Source: Thermocaproicibacter sp002410755 (lineage in GTDB: Bacteria > Bacillota > Clostridia > Oscillospirales > Acutalibacteraceae). Taken from it: DNA of 64,000 nucleotides. A program made the position numbers and the translations under genes. Position 1 is the first letter of the stretch, and every line of letters starts with the position of its first letter. Below are positions 1 to 8,190 of the stretch, in pieces. The notes under the pieces were generated by a model that worked only from the letters and a program-made list of their open reading frames with translations, was not told the origin of the DNA and did not search any database. The DNA is taken from positions 18,519 to 82,518 of the forward strand of contig DAITDU010000004.1 in NCBI GenBank assembly GCA_036839715.1, written 5' to 3'.

Positions 1-12
1 AGGTTAAACGAA

Positions 13-56
13 AAGGGGTAAGCTTTCCGCCGATTCCCGGCAGAAGCTTACCCCTT
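13..56 (-). terminator. Rho-independent terminator of the esterase gene
   Basis: A 13-bp perfect stem (13-25 with 44-56) closes a loop that itself contains a short GC hairpin. On the minus strand it is followed by a T-rich tail (ccccttttcgttt). It lies 9 bases past the stop of the minus-strand esterase gene. Confidence 0.8.
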
Positions 57-64
57 AAAACGTT

Positions 65-1150
65 TTATTTTCCATCCCAAATACCGTCCCCAAATGAACG
101 CAGAAATTTACAAAGCTCTTGGGCCATTTCCTCCGATTCCGGGACGCGCGGATGCCCCTGCGTTGCAGTGCCGTTGCGCGAATACATAAAATGGACAATT
201 TTAGGATCGCCAATTTGTCCGCAGACTTTACCGATCGAATTATCCCATCCCTTATCATGGATCAGAATCGTTGTCGCGGCAATAATCAGCGCCCGCGGGT
301 AGGTATGGCGGATTGTACAGAGGAAAGCCCTATAGTGATTCCGCCAGTTCTCAGCCTCCGGGCCGTTCGGGTTGTCTTTCATAATGTCATAGGGATGATT
401 GTCATTCTGGCCAATCGCCACAACAACGACCTGCGGTGTCACACGTGAAAAGTCCCACCGTTTGGAAGGGCCGAACTCCGGGACATATTCAATTTTATCC
501 CAAATTTCCTCCATACCGAGGTAATCTGGTCCAAACCATCCTGTCCCATGAAGAAGTGCTATACCGCCCTGTGAAGTATCATACAGGCGCGCATTCATCG
601 CCCGCGCAGTCATGGCAGCGTAAGAGTAATAGGAATTTGTCCATTGCCCGTGATGTGTCGGATCCAGATGGCCTACATAATCCATAGCCTCGGTCAGTTC
701 ACCGGCTGAAACGGAATCGCCGAATACTTCCATCACGCGGTTAGGTGCTTTTAGGGACGGTGGAGCGATTATTGCATCCTTGCCGACAAGAAAACCGTAA
801 AAGGCAAACTGGTGGCTACAGTCCATCCGCTTGAAGAAGAACAGCTCATGCTCTTTGTCTTCAAGGCTTTCCGCAAGCGTCACACAGACCGCCTTGTTAT
901 GTTCTGGAATGAGTGCTTTCCCCTGCACTCCATCAATGATGAAGCCAAGGTAATTGTCCCAGAACGCATTGCTGTTATCAATTACAGTGCGCAGGGAAGT
1001 CCCGGAAAATCGCATTTCAACTGATGTATATGCAAAGACAAAGACCGGCGCTGCGGGATTGTCAAAATCGATGCGGCCTGTATACCGGAGTTCGGGGGAA
1101 AATGCTGGAACTGGGCGCTCCCCGTCTCGGCAAAACCGGGAAAGATTCAC
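65..1150 (-). CDS. SGNH/GDSL hydrolase, CE2-like carbohydrate esterase
   Basis: Likely removes acetyl groups from a plant or microbial polysaccharide. The 361 residues split into an N-terminal beta-sandwich-like part (about 20-125) and a C-terminal SGNH hydrolase. The nucleophile block is GDSVSAGE at 144-151 (Ser146), the oxyanion block is GQND at 247-250, and the catalytic His sits in GHP at 332-334; these are the blocks of carbohydrate esterase family 2. No signal peptide is visible, so it is probably cytoplasmic. The GTG start follows AGGGG eight bases upstream. It has its own promoter and terminator and reads away from the next gene. The substrate cannot be told from sequence. Confidence 0.8.
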   Translation of the reverse strand: MNLSRFCRDGERPVPAFSPELRYTGRIDFDNPAAPVFVFAYTSVEMRFSGTSLRTVIDNSNAFWDNYLGFIIDGVQGKALIPEHNKAVCVTLAESLEDKEHELFFFKRMDCSHQFAFYGFLVGKDAIIAPPSLKAPNRVMEVFGDSVSAGELTEAMDYVGHLDPTHHGQWTNSYYSYAAMTARAMNARLYDTSQGGIALLHGTGWFGPDYLGMEEIWDKIEYVPEFGPSKRWDFSRVTPQVVVVAIGQNDNHPYDIMKDNPNGPEAENWRNHYRAFLCTIRHTYPRALIIAATTILIHDKGWDNSIGKVCGQIGDPKIVHFMYSRNGTATQGHPRVPESEEMAQELCKFLRSFGDGIWDGK

Positions 1151-1193
1151 AGGAATATCCCCTCTTCTTTCAAAGGCAATTCTTATTTAGTAT

Positions 1194-1223
1194 AGTATAG
1201 CCTGCCTAATCTGGGGATGTCAA
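1194..1223 (-). promoter_or_regulatory. Sigma-A type promoter for the esterase
   Basis: Minus strand TTGACA (1218-1223), 18-bp spacer, TATACT (1194-1199). It lies about 45 bases upstream of the GTG start and back-to-back with the promoter of the divergent small gene. Confidence 0.65.
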
Positions 1224-1237
1224 GGCTAAGCATTCTC

Positions 1238-1266
1238 TTGATCTGTCTACAGGATTCTGCTATGAT
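1238..1266 (+). promoter_or_regulatory. Sigma-A type promoter for the small divergent gene
   Basis: TTGATC (1238-1243), 17-bp spacer, TATGAT (1261-1266), ending about 45 bases before the chosen ATG. Confidence 0.6.
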
Positions 1267-1310
1267 AACATGTGGAATATACAGCATTCCGTATGGATTG
1301 GAGATTCACT

Positions 1311-1631
1311 ATGATTCGTGAAATTAACTGGAATGAGCAGGGACTTATCCCCAAACTACTTTATTTTGAAAACGGCAACGATTTTACCGGAAGTGTAAAT
1401 AATACGGGCATGCGGGAATACCGTTACCGGCTTTCTCCTGTGACAGAAAAAGATGCAGATGGAACAGAGCGGAAATATCTCCGTGCAGAAGCTTGGTATG
1501 GGCCTCTTTGCTATGAAAAAAGCAAGATGGAAGGTTCTTCGGATTTTCCCCTGGATGAAAGCGGACGGAAAAGTGCAATCACCTGGATTGCAGAAGAATA
1601 CAAAAATATGCTGAGCACGCCGGGGGGATGA
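1311..1631 (+). CDS. Small protein of unknown function
   Basis: I do not recognise this 106-residue protein. It is soluble, acidic-to-neutral and rich in Tyr, Trp and Glu, with no membrane segment or signal peptide. The ATG at 1311 is preferred over an upstream GTG at 1272 because GGAG stands nine bases before it and the -10 box of the promoter (1261-1266) lies only five bases before the GTG. It is a stand-alone gene with its own promoter and a strong terminator directly after it, which argues that it is real. Confidence 0.6.
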   Translation: MIREINWNEQGLIPKLLYFENGNDFTGSVNNTGMREYRYRLSPVTEKDADGTERKYLRAEAWYGPLCYEKSKMEGSSDFPLDESGRKSAITWIAEEYKNMLSTPGG

Positions 1632-1644
1632 ATAAATCCCCCAA

Positions 1645-1693
1645 AAAGCAACAGAGGCTCCAGCGCTGTATGCGCTGGAGCCTCTGTTGCTTT
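1645..1693. terminator. Bidirectional terminator between convergent genes
   Basis: A 22-bp perfect stem (1645-1666 with 1672-1693) has a 5-base loop and A-rich/T-rich flanks on either side. It serves the small plus-strand gene and the minus-strand alcohol dehydrogenase. Confidence 0.85.
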
Positions 1694-1727
1694 CCGGCTG
1701 TGACTTTCCATCACAGGCCGATTTTAT

Positions 1728-2891
1728 TTACAGGGCCATCATAAAAATCTTTTTGACATCTTCCTTAGAAAGCGGCATAAAGCCGTGGTCAAGTCCACCA
1801 TTTGCAGCTTTCTCCGACATGATGTCAAAATGTGCATCGTTGATGCCGAGGTCTTTTAAATGGCTTGGCATACCAATCGAAGTAAAGAACTGACGGGTTT
1901 TTGCAATCGATTCCTTTGCAATAACCATAGGTTCCTTGGAGGAATCAATACCCCATACATTCACGCCGTATTCCACAAATTTACCGATTGTTTTCTCGTT
2001 GAGGACATACTCCATCCAGTAAGGAGTCAAAAGAGCGAGGCCTGCACCGTGGGTGATATCATAAAATGCACTGAGTTCATGCTCCATGGGATGGACGCTC
2101 CATGCTGTACTTTCGCCATAGCTTATCAGGCCATTGATTGCCAGGCTGGATGCCCACATCAGATTGGCGCGGGCTTCATAATTGTCAGGATGTTCTATTG
2201 CGACCGGAGTGTACTTGATAATAGTCTTAAGAATTCCTTCCGCAATGCGTGCCTGAAGGAAAGCACCTTTTGTGTTGTTGAAATAGTTCTCAAAAGTATG
2301 GCTCATGATATCAGAAGACCCGGCTGCCGTCTGATATTTCGACACGCTGAATGTATACTGCGGATCCATGATTGCGAATACCGGCTTAGTGATGTCGCTT
2401 CCAGTGCCCCATTTCTCATGTTTTTCCTTATCAGATATCACTGCAAAGCCATCCATTTCAGAACCGGTAGCCGCAAGGGTGAGCACTGCAGCAATGGGGA
2501 GTGCTTTCTTTATCTTACTGGGGTCAAGGACAAGGTCCCAGGCATCGCCATCATAGCAGGTGCCTGCCGCAACCATTTTAGCGCAGTCTATGGTGCTGCC
2601 GCCGCCAGCCGCAAGGACAGCATTGATGCCTTCCTTTTTGCAAATTTCAGCGCCCTTTCTCACGGTCTGGATGCGCGGATTGGGTTCAACGCCAGCAAGC
2701 TCAAACACTGTTACATTCGCCTGCTTAAGCTGCTGCATAATCTGACCGTAAAGGCCTGTCCTCTTGATGCTGCCGCCGCCATAAACAAGAAGAACTTTCT
2801 TTGCAATGGAAGAAATTTTCTCTCCGAGCTTGCTAATCTGGCCTTTTCCAAAATACACATCGGTCGGAATATGGTAATTAAAATTGTCCAT
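1728..2891 (-). CDS. Iron-containing (group III) alcohol dehydrogenase
   Basis: An NAD(P)H-dependent alcohol/aldehyde oxidoreductase of the butanol dehydrogenase/YqhD type, 387 residues (usual length). The nucleotide-binding GGG is at 38-40 and GGGS at 96-99. Metal ligands are Asp194, His198, His267 (or His271) and His281, in the family's spacing. The start has AGGGGG seven bases upstream. A good promoter is at 2937-2965, with a riboswitch-like stretch further upstream. It is monocistronic and ends at a bidirectional terminator. Likely role: fermentative reduction of an aldehyde to the alcohol; the chain-length preference is unknown. Confidence 0.9.
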   Translation of the reverse strand: MDNFNYHIPTDVYFGKGQISKLGEKISSIAKKVLLVYGGGSIKRTGLYGQIMQQLKQANVTVFELAGVEPNPRIQTVRKGAEICKKEGINAVLAAGGGSTIDCAKMVAAGTCYDGDAWDLVLDPSKIKKALPIAAVLTLAATGSEMDGFAVISDKEKHEKWGTGSDITKPVFAIMDPQYTFSVSKYQTAAGSSDIMSHTFENYFNNTKGAFLQARIAEGILKTIIKYTPVAIEHPDNYEARANLMWASSLAINGLISYGESTAWSVHPMEHELSAFYDITHGAGLALLTPYWMEYVLNEKTIGKFVEYGVNVWGIDSSKEPMVIAKESIAKTRQFFTSIGMPSHLKDLGINDAHFDIMSEKAANGGLDHGFMPLSKEDVKKIFMMAL

Positions 2892-2936
2892 TATTTACGC
2901 CCCCTAATAATTTATTTATGGTATCATTTTAATTAT

Positions 2937-2965
2937 ATTGTAAAATAGATAATTTGATTTGTCAA
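2937..2965 (-). promoter_or_regulatory. Sigma-A promoter of the alcohol dehydrogenase
   Basis: Minus strand TTGACA (2960-2965), 17-bp spacer, TACAAT (2937-2942), in an AT-rich stretch 46 bases before the ATG. It is downstream of the riboswitch-like element, so transcripts from it would not carry that element. Confidence 0.7.
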
Positions 2966-3009
2966 TAATATACCAAATACATTTTCCTGAAGCTTCAAAG
3001 CCTGTTAAT

Positions 3010-3150
3010 GCGCATAAATTTGCCTGACTCAAGGTGCTTCGTCGCATGTTACAGTTGAGGAACCCACATGTAAACCGGACTTTCCCCCGACAAAACTTAG
3101 GGAAGCCCCCATCGTAGCTTGTGGTGCTGCGACAGGAGCTTCCCTTGTCT
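3010..3150 (-). promoter_or_regulatory. Possible cobalamin-riboswitch-like structured RNA
   Basis: Read on the minus strand this 140-base stretch has, in order: a hairpin closed by GGGAAGC/GCTTCCC (3105-3137), GGGGAAAGTCCGG (3075-3087), CCTCAACTGTAA (about 3048-3059), GCGACGAAGCACC, and TTGAGTCAGG (3023-3032). CAACTGTAA and GAGTCAGG resemble the conserved core and B12 box of cobalamin riboswitches, and CTCAA can pair with TTGAG. The middle region is shorter than in the classical form, so a variant or an unrelated structured RNA remains possible. It sits after groEL and before the alcohol dehydrogenase, both on this strand. Confidence 0.4.
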
Positions 3151-3190
3151 TTCTACAGCTAAAAAGCTTTCCCTCTCTGGAAATCAGGGA

Positions 3191-4828
3191 TTAATATGCG
3201 CCTTCTGCGCCGCCGGCACCCCCCGGAGCAGCCGGAACAGCCGGTGCAGGTTCCTTCTTATCGGCGACAAGGGATTCTGTCGTAAGGACCATAGAAGCAA
3301 CGGAAGCCGCATTCTGCAGTGCACTGCGGGTAACCTTAGTCGGGTCCACAATACCCATTGTAAGCATATCGCCATATTTATCACTCAGGAAATCATAGCC
3401 ATATCCAACTTTGCCAGACTTCTGGATGTTGTTGATGACAATAGAGCCTTCCACGCCTGCGTTCTCGGCAATCTGGCGGATTGGCTCTTCGAGGGCACGC
3501 AGAACGATCTTCGCTCCGGTGCGCTCATCACCTTCACTGCTCTCCACAAGGCCTTTCACAGCCGGAATGGTGTTAATCAGGGCAACACCGCCGCCGGCAA
3601 CAATGCCTTCCTCAACAGCAGCCTTCGTTGCAGCAAGGGCATCTTCCACACGCATCTTCTGCTCTTTCATTTCAGTCTCGGTTGCAGCGCCGACTTTAAT
3701 AACTGCTACGCCGCCGGAGAGCTTTGCAAGGCGCTCCTGGAGCTTTTCCTTGTCGAAATCAGAAGTAGTTTTTTCAATCTGAGCGCGGATCTGGGCAACA
3801 CGGTCTTTAATGGCTTTCTTGTCACCAAAGCCATCCACAATAATGGTGTTTTCCTTGTCAACCTTGACCTGACGGGCATGGCCGAGCTGATCCATTGTAA
3901 CATCCTTGAGCTCAAGACCAAGGTCAGCGGAAATAACCTGGCCACCGGTCAGAATTGCAATATCCTGAAGCATCTCCTTGCGCCTGTCGCCAAAGCCGGG
4001 TGCCTTGACACCTACGCAGGTGAACGTGCCACGCAACTTATTGAGGATAATTGTGCTGAGGGCTTCTCCCTCGATATCGTCTGCAATGATAACGAGTTTC
4101 TTGCCGGACTGGACAATCTTTTCCAGCAACGGAAGAATTTCCTGAACATTGGAGACTTTTTTATCGGTAATGAGAAGATAAGCATCATCAAGGACAGCTT
4201 CCATCTTCTCGGTATCGGTTACCATATAAGGCGAAACATAACCGCGGTCAAACATCATGCCTTCCACAACCTCGGAATAAGTCTCCGCTGTCTTGGACTC
4301 TTCAACAGTAATAACACCGTCGGCAGTAACCTTCTGCATTGCCTCGGCAATCAGTTTTCCAATCTTCTCATCGGAAGCAGAAATGGAAGCAACACGGGCA
4401 ATATCGTCTGCTCCTGAAACCTTCTTGGAATTCTTCTTAAGGGCTTCAACGGCCTTATCAACTGCATCTTTAATGCCCCTCTTGACAGCCATCGGATTTG
4501 CACCGGCAGTAACGTTCTTCATGCCTTCGCGGATCAGTGCCTGAGCAAGCAGCGTTGCCGTTGTAGTGCCGTCGCCTGCAACATCGTTTGTCTTTGTTGC
4601 AACTTCCTTGACAAGCTGTGCACCCATGTTCTCGAACGGATCTTCCAGCTCAATTTCCTTTGCAATCGTAACGCCGTCGTTCGTAATAAGCGGAGCGCCG
4701 TACTTCTTGTCCAAAACCACGTTGCGTCCCTTTGGGCCAAGGGTAATCTTCACAGTATCTGCGAGCTGGTTAACGCCGCTCAGAAGAGCTTTCCGGGCGT
4801 CCTCACCATAAATAATCTGTTTAGCCAT
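3191..4828 (-). CDS. groEL: Chaperonin GroEL (Hsp60)
   Basis: ATP-driven 14-mer folding chamber, 545 residues, cytoplasmic. The N-terminal ATP site is intact (GPKG at 31-34, DGTTT at 86-90) and the apical and intermediate domains are full length. The C-terminal tail is unusual: after the lysine/glutamate segment it is Ala/Pro/Gly-rich and ends in EGAY rather than the common Gly-Gly-Met repeats. It lies 40 bases downstream of groES and shares its CIRCE-controlled promoter. Confidence 0.98.
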   Translation of the reverse strand: MAKQIIYGEDARKALLSGVNQLADTVKITLGPKGRNVVLDKKYGAPLITNDGVTIAKEIELEDPFENMGAQLVKEVATKTNDVAGDGTTTATLLAQALIREGMKNVTAGANPMAVKRGIKDAVDKAVEALKKNSKKVSGADDIARVASISASDEKIGKLIAEAMQKVTADGVITVEESKTAETYSEVVEGMMFDRGYVSPYMVTDTEKMEAVLDDAYLLITDKKVSNVQEILPLLEKIVQSGKKLVIIADDIEGEALSTIILNKLRGTFTCVGVKAPGFGDRRKEMLQDIAILTGGQVISADLGLELKDVTMDQLGHARQVKVDKENTIIVDGFGDKKAIKDRVAQIRAQIEKTTSDFDKEKLQERLAKLSGGVAVIKVGAATETEMKEQKMRVEDALAATKAAVEEGIVAGGGVALINTIPAVKGLVESSEGDERTGAKIVLRALEEPIRQIAENAGVEGSIVINNIQKSGKVGYGYDFLSDKYGDMLTMGIVDPTKVTRSALQNAASVASMVLTTESLVADKKEPAPAVPAAPGGAGGAEGAY

Positions 4829-4868
4829 AATTTGATTCCTCCAAATTTAAAAATAATATTCAAAAAAA

Positions 4869-5153
4869 TTACTGTACAATCGCGAGAATATCACTCTGGC
4901 GGACAATGGTATAATCAGCACCGTCAAGCTTTACTTCAGTGCCGGAGTATTTGCTGGTGATGATGCGGTCACCTTTCTTGACATACATCTTGACTTCTTT
5001 GCCGTCCACTACTCCGCCCGGGCCTACTTCAATAACATCAGCGATCTGAGGCTTTTCCTTCGCAGAACCGGCAAGGATAATGCCGCCTTTTGTCGTCTCT
5101 TCCGCTTTTTCCATCTTAATCAATACTCTGTCTAACAACGGTTTAATTGTCAT
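4869..5153 (-). CDS. groES: Co-chaperonin GroES (Hsp10)
   Basis: 94 residues, the usual length for the heptameric lid of GroEL. It shows the conserved N-terminal IKPLLDRVLIK strand, the mobile loop around residues 17-35 (Gly-Gly-Ile-Ile-Leu) and the C-terminal ILAIVQ. First gene of the groES-groEL operon, preceded by a CIRCE operator. Confidence 0.98.
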   Translation of the reverse strand: MTIKPLLDRVLIKMEKAEETTKGGIILAGSAKEKPQIADVIEVGPGGVVDGKEVKMYVKKGDRIITSKYSGTEVKLDGADYTIVRQSDILAIVQ

Positions 5154-5183
5154 AATATATCCTCCTTATAAATTTTGTTCTTG

Positions 5184-5210
5184 TTAGCACTCCTAGTTCC
5201 TGAGTGCTAA
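5184..5210. promoter_or_regulatory. CIRCE operator (HrcA binding site)
   Basis: Perfect TTAGCACTC-N9-GAGTGCTAA inverted repeat between the groESL promoter and groES. This is the established site for the heat-shock repressor HrcA, which predicts derepression of groESL on heat shock. Confidence 0.97.
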
Positions 5211-5214
5211 GACT

Positions 5215-5243
5215 ATTTTATCTGCTTCCCTTCAAAAAATCAA
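5215..5243 (-). promoter_or_regulatory. Sigma-A promoter of groESL
   Basis: Minus strand TTGATT (5238-5243), 17-bp spacer, TAAAAT (5215-5220). The CIRCE element starts four bases downstream of the -10 box, covering the transcription start. Confidence 0.75.
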
Positions 5244-5299
5244 GAGTTTTTTCATAAAATAAAAGAATTTCACAAATTTTTAACAAATAGAAAAGCACC

Positions 5300-6442
5300 T
5301 TATCTGGCACTTGTTCCTTTTTCGCCAAAATACATATAGTACTGGCAGCGGATCATGCCGTTGTAGAGTTTCCTGCGGCGGACTGCTCTGCGGCCAAAAC
5401 AGCTTTCAAATGTCTCATCCGGGCTGATAACCGCATAGCTCCAGCCGTGGCGCGGTGCAAATGCACGCCCCATCGTGCGGTAAAGCTCCTCGGCAGAGCG
5501 CAAGTCTAAAAGGCGCTCACCATAGGGAGGGTTACAGATTACACACCCGTACTCCCCTTCTGCCTGAAAATCCGCAATATTGCGCTGCCCGGCAGTAATA
5601 CGGTCTGCAACGCCTGCTTTCTGTGCATTGGCACGCGTCAGTTCTACGGCAGCCGGATCAATATCATAGGCATGTGCCTGAAAGGAAGCGCTCCTCCCTT
5701 CCAGAGAACGGGCGCGCTCCCGTTCCTGTGCCCAGACTTCTTTGGGAATACAATCCCAGTTTTCAGCAGTAAAGCGGCGGCCTGCACCCGGTGCAATATT
5801 CAGTGCTGCAAGTGCAGCTTCAATTGGAATGGTACCGGAGCCGCAGAATGGATCAATAAAATTGGCGTCGTGGCGCACACGGGAAAAATAGGCCATCGCC
5901 GCCGCAAGTGTTTCACGGATTGGCGCCTCGGCAGCGTTTGCACGGTACCCTCGCTTATGCAGCCCCGCACCGCTGGTATCAATCATCATGCTGACACTGT
6001 CTTTAAAAATCAGGAAATGGATTTGCCGCGGCGCACCCGTCTCTTCAAACCAGGAAAGCGAGTACTTCGCCTTAAGGCGTTCTACTACAGCTTTCTTAAT
6101 GATGGACTGACAGTCTGGGACACTGGCAAGTTGAGAATCGAGGCAGGAGCCTTTAACAGGAAACGCATCACGCTTTCCAATCCACTGCTCCCAAGGCATC
6201 GCACGTACGCCCTGAAAAAGCTCTTCAAAGCTGCGTGCAGGGAAAACGCCCATCAGTACCTGCACGCGTTCCCCATAGCGGCTGCAAATGTTTGCGCGGG
6301 CAAGCGTTTCGGGTGAGCCATCAAAGACAACCCTGCCGTTCTGTGGGCGCACATTTTTCATTCCCATTCGCCTAAGTTCCTCTCCGAGAGGGCCTTCCAG
6401 GCCAAACAGGCAGGGACAGACAAGCTGAAAATCACTCATCAT
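5300..6442 (-). CDS. THUMP-domain class I SAM-dependent RNA methyltransferase (RlmL/YpsC type)
   Basis: 380 residues from the chosen ATG at 6442; an upstream TTG at 6463 has no ribosome site. A THUMP RNA-binding domain (about 50-155) precedes a Rossmann methyltransferase with the SAM-binding motif DPFCGSG and the catalytic NPPYGE motif typical of N2-guanine or N6-adenine transfer. The family (Pfam UPF0020) includes E. coli RlmL, which makes m2G2445 in 23S rRNA; the Gram-positive member YpsC is the closest comparison. Exact target base is inferred. It is followed by groESL on the same strand after about 150 bases holding the CIRCE promoter. Confidence 0.88.
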   Translation of the reverse strand: MMSDFQLVCPCLFGLEGPLGEELRRMGMKNVRPQNGRVVFDGSPETLARANICSRYGERVQVLMGVFPARSFEELFQGVRAMPWEQWIGKRDAFPVKGSCLDSQLASVPDCQSIIKKAVVERLKAKYSLSWFEETGAPRQIHFLIFKDSVSMMIDTSGAGLHKRGYRANAAEAPIRETLAAAMAYFSRVRHDANFIDPFCGSGTIPIEAALAALNIAPGAGRRFTAENWDCIPKEVWAQERERARSLEGRSASFQAHAYDIDPAAVELTRANAQKAGVADRITAGQRNIADFQAEGEYGCVICNPPYGERLLDLRSAEELYRTMGRAFAPRHGWSYAVISPDETFESCFGRRAVRRRKLYNGMIRCQYYMYFGEKGTSAR

Positions 6443-6480
6443 AAAAACAGACCGGCCTTTCAATTAAATTCCATAAAAAT

Positions 6481-6505
6481 GGGGGCTGCGGTTTATGCAG
6501 CCCCC
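6481..6505 (-). terminator. Terminator after hpf
   Basis: A 9-bp G+C stem (6481-6489 with 6497-6505) with a 7-base loop, followed on the minus strand by CATTTTTA. It separates hpf from the methyltransferase gene. Confidence 0.8.
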
Positions 6506-6533
6506 AGGCAGTTCACTCTGCAAGCCAAGGTTA

Positions 6534-7079
6534 TTATTCCTTTTCCGGCTCCAATAAACCAAACCCGCCGTCTTTACGACGGTAAACAACATTAATTTCT
6601 TCTGTTTCTTCATTCCGAAACAAAAAGAACTGATGCTCCAGCAGGTACATCTGGAGGACCGCTTCCTCTACGTTCATCGGTTTTACAATGAAATGCTTGG
6701 TACGAACCGGCTTGAGTTCGTCTTCTTCTTCCGCATTTCCCCCACTTGCCTGACCGCCAAACAGAGCAGTAGCATCCACAGAGCGGATTTTCTTTCTCTG
6801 CTCCAGCCGTTCTTTATTCCTGCGGATCTGGCTAGCAAGAGAATCGATTGCCTCATCAAGGGCAACATTCATTTCCTTGAGCGTTGATTCTGCACGGTAT
6901 ATCATTCCACGGGAACAGATTGTAATCTCGACGGTCTGACGGTTTTTCTCCAAGGTAACGACAACTTTTGCTTCTGCGTCTTCCTCGAAGATTCGGTCAA
7001 AACGGGCAAGTTTTTTCTTTGCCAGCTCTTTGAAATTATCCCTGAGGCTAACCTTTCTTCCGACAATGATAACTTTCAT
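6534..7079 (-). CDS. hpf: Ribosome hibernation promoting factor, long form
   Basis: 181 residues, the length of the long HPF that dimerises 70S ribosomes into 100S particles in stationary phase. The N-terminal YfiA/HPF domain (about 1-100) opens with MKVIIVGRKVSL, and a linker leads to the C-terminal dimerisation domain (about 125-178), containing VKPMNVEEAVLQM and ending in a Gly-Gly-Phe-Gly-Leu motif. A strong GGAAGGAG site precedes the ATG. It is followed by a terminator. Confidence 0.95.
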   Translation of the reverse strand: MKVIIVGRKVSLRDNFKELAKKKLARFDRIFEEDAEAKVVVTLEKNRQTVEITICSRGMIYRAESTLKEMNVALDEAIDSLASQIRRNKERLEQRKKIRSVDATALFGGQASGGNAEEEDELKPVRTKHFIVKPMNVEEAVLQMYLLEHQFFLFRNEETEEINVVYRRKDGGFGLLEPEKE

Positions 7080-7147
7080 TTTGCCAGCTCCTTCCAGCGG
7101 GTTATTTTGTTCCCCGGATTCTTCTTTTTATCATACCACAAGATTGA

Positions 7148-7990
7148 TTAAATTACTACGGCTTTATGGCGTGTGACATGGCAACCCATATTTACAGCAA
7201 GCGGAAGGCCGGCAATATGGGTTGGATACTGCTCAATATTGACGGCAAGGGCCGTTGTAGAGCCGCCAAAGCCCTGCGGCCCCACGTTAAGGTCATTGAC
7301 CGCGCGGAGCATACGCTCTTCCAGTTCCGCATAGAACGGATCGGAGTTGCGCTGGGAAACCGGGCGGCAAAGTGCTTTCTTTGCAAGCAGTGCGCACAGT
7401 TCAAAATCTCCGCCGATTCCCACTCCAAGCACAACAGGCGGGCAGGGCCGTCCACCCGCAAGCTTAACAGTATCCGTAACAAACCCAATCAGGTCATCCA
7501 CTGAAGCGGCAGGTGTAAACATTTTCAGCCGGCTCATGTTTTCGCTGCCAAATCCCTTTGGAGCAACTGTCAGCTTCAGGCGATCACCCGGTACAAGGCT
7601 CGTATGCAACACGGCAGGTGTGTTATCCCCTGTGTTGCCCCTGCGGATTGGATCTGCGGCAACAGAGCAGCGGAGCAGGCCATCCCGGTATCCGCGGCGA
7701 ACCCCTTCATTGATTGCATCTTCAAACGAACCACCGGTAATATGAACTTCCTGGCCAACTTCTGCAAATATAACCGCCATACCGGTATCCTGGCAAACAG
7801 GAAGATTCATTTCCCTAGCAGCATCCATATTGTCGCCAAGGCTGTCCAAAATAGAGCGGCCAATCGGTGAAGTCTCCTTTTTTGCAGCCTCATGGATACA
7901 GTGTTCAAGGTCTTCCGGCAAAATACGGTTTGCCTCTCCGCAAAGGCGCGCGACCTCTTCTGTAATCTGTTTGACATTGATTTCTCTCAT
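7148..7990 (-). CDS. Class I fumarate hydratase, alpha subunit
   Basis: 280 residues matching the N-terminal (alpha, TtdA/FumA-N) half of the oxygen-sensitive 4Fe-4S fumarase or L-tartrate dehydratase. Candidate cluster ligands are Cys66 (VCQDTG), Cys183 (GGRPCPP) and Cys270 (NMGCH), with spacing close to that of E. coli FumA. In many Clostridia the gene for the beta subunit lies directly downstream, but here hpf follows, so the partner must be encoded elsewhere or be missing. Role: reversible hydration of fumarate to malate. Tartrate dehydratase cannot be excluded. Confidence 0.85.
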   Translation of the reverse strand: MREINVKQITEEVARLCGEANRILPEDLEHCIHEAAKKETSPIGRSILDSLGDNMDAAREMNLPVCQDTGMAVIFAEVGQEVHITGGSFEDAINEGVRRGYRDGLLRCSVAADPIRRGNTGDNTPAVLHTSLVPGDRLKLTVAPKGFGSENMSRLKMFTPAASVDDLIGFVTDTVKLAGGRPCPPVVLGVGIGGDFELCALLAKKALCRPVSQRNSDPFYAELEERMLRAVNDLNVGPQGFGGSTTALAVNIEQYPTHIAGLPLAVNMGCHVTRHKAVVI

Positions 7991-8145
7991 ATTATTTTCC
8001 GCCTTTCCGGTTTAAGTTTTTAAGGCAGTTTTTTCCGCCCTTTTCCCATACTGCACCGCCCAGTCTGGCGCAGGCGAAAAAAAGTCTAGAGCATAAGGCA
8101 TCCGCATCCAACGGTGACGCAGTACAGAAAGGATTCATAAAAAAA

Positions 8146-8165
8146 GCGGAGTGCAGGCACTCCGC
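8146..8165 (-). terminator. Terminator of the yab cluster
   Basis: An 8-bp G+C stem with a tetraloop (8146-8153 with 8158-8165), followed on the minus strand by seven T residues. It ends the transcript of the S1-domain gene. Confidence 0.9.
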
Positions 8166-8190
8166 AGAACTGGTACGCAGTCGGGAACAT

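Noticed and set aside
3075..3090. RNase P RNA, because of the GGAAAGTCCGG string
   Set aside because: Only this short string matches; the other conserved regions and the roughly 350-base size of RNase P RNA are absent.
3105..3137. Hairpin after groEL as a simple terminator
   Set aside because: The 8-bp stem closes a loop of about 18-30 bases and is followed by a poor T tail; it fits better as part of the structured element, though a terminator role is not excluded.
3119..4417. A 432-codon open frame on the plus strand opposite groEL
   Set aside because: It is a shadow of the groEL reading frame, with no ribosome site or family match; the G+C and codon pattern comes from the real gene.
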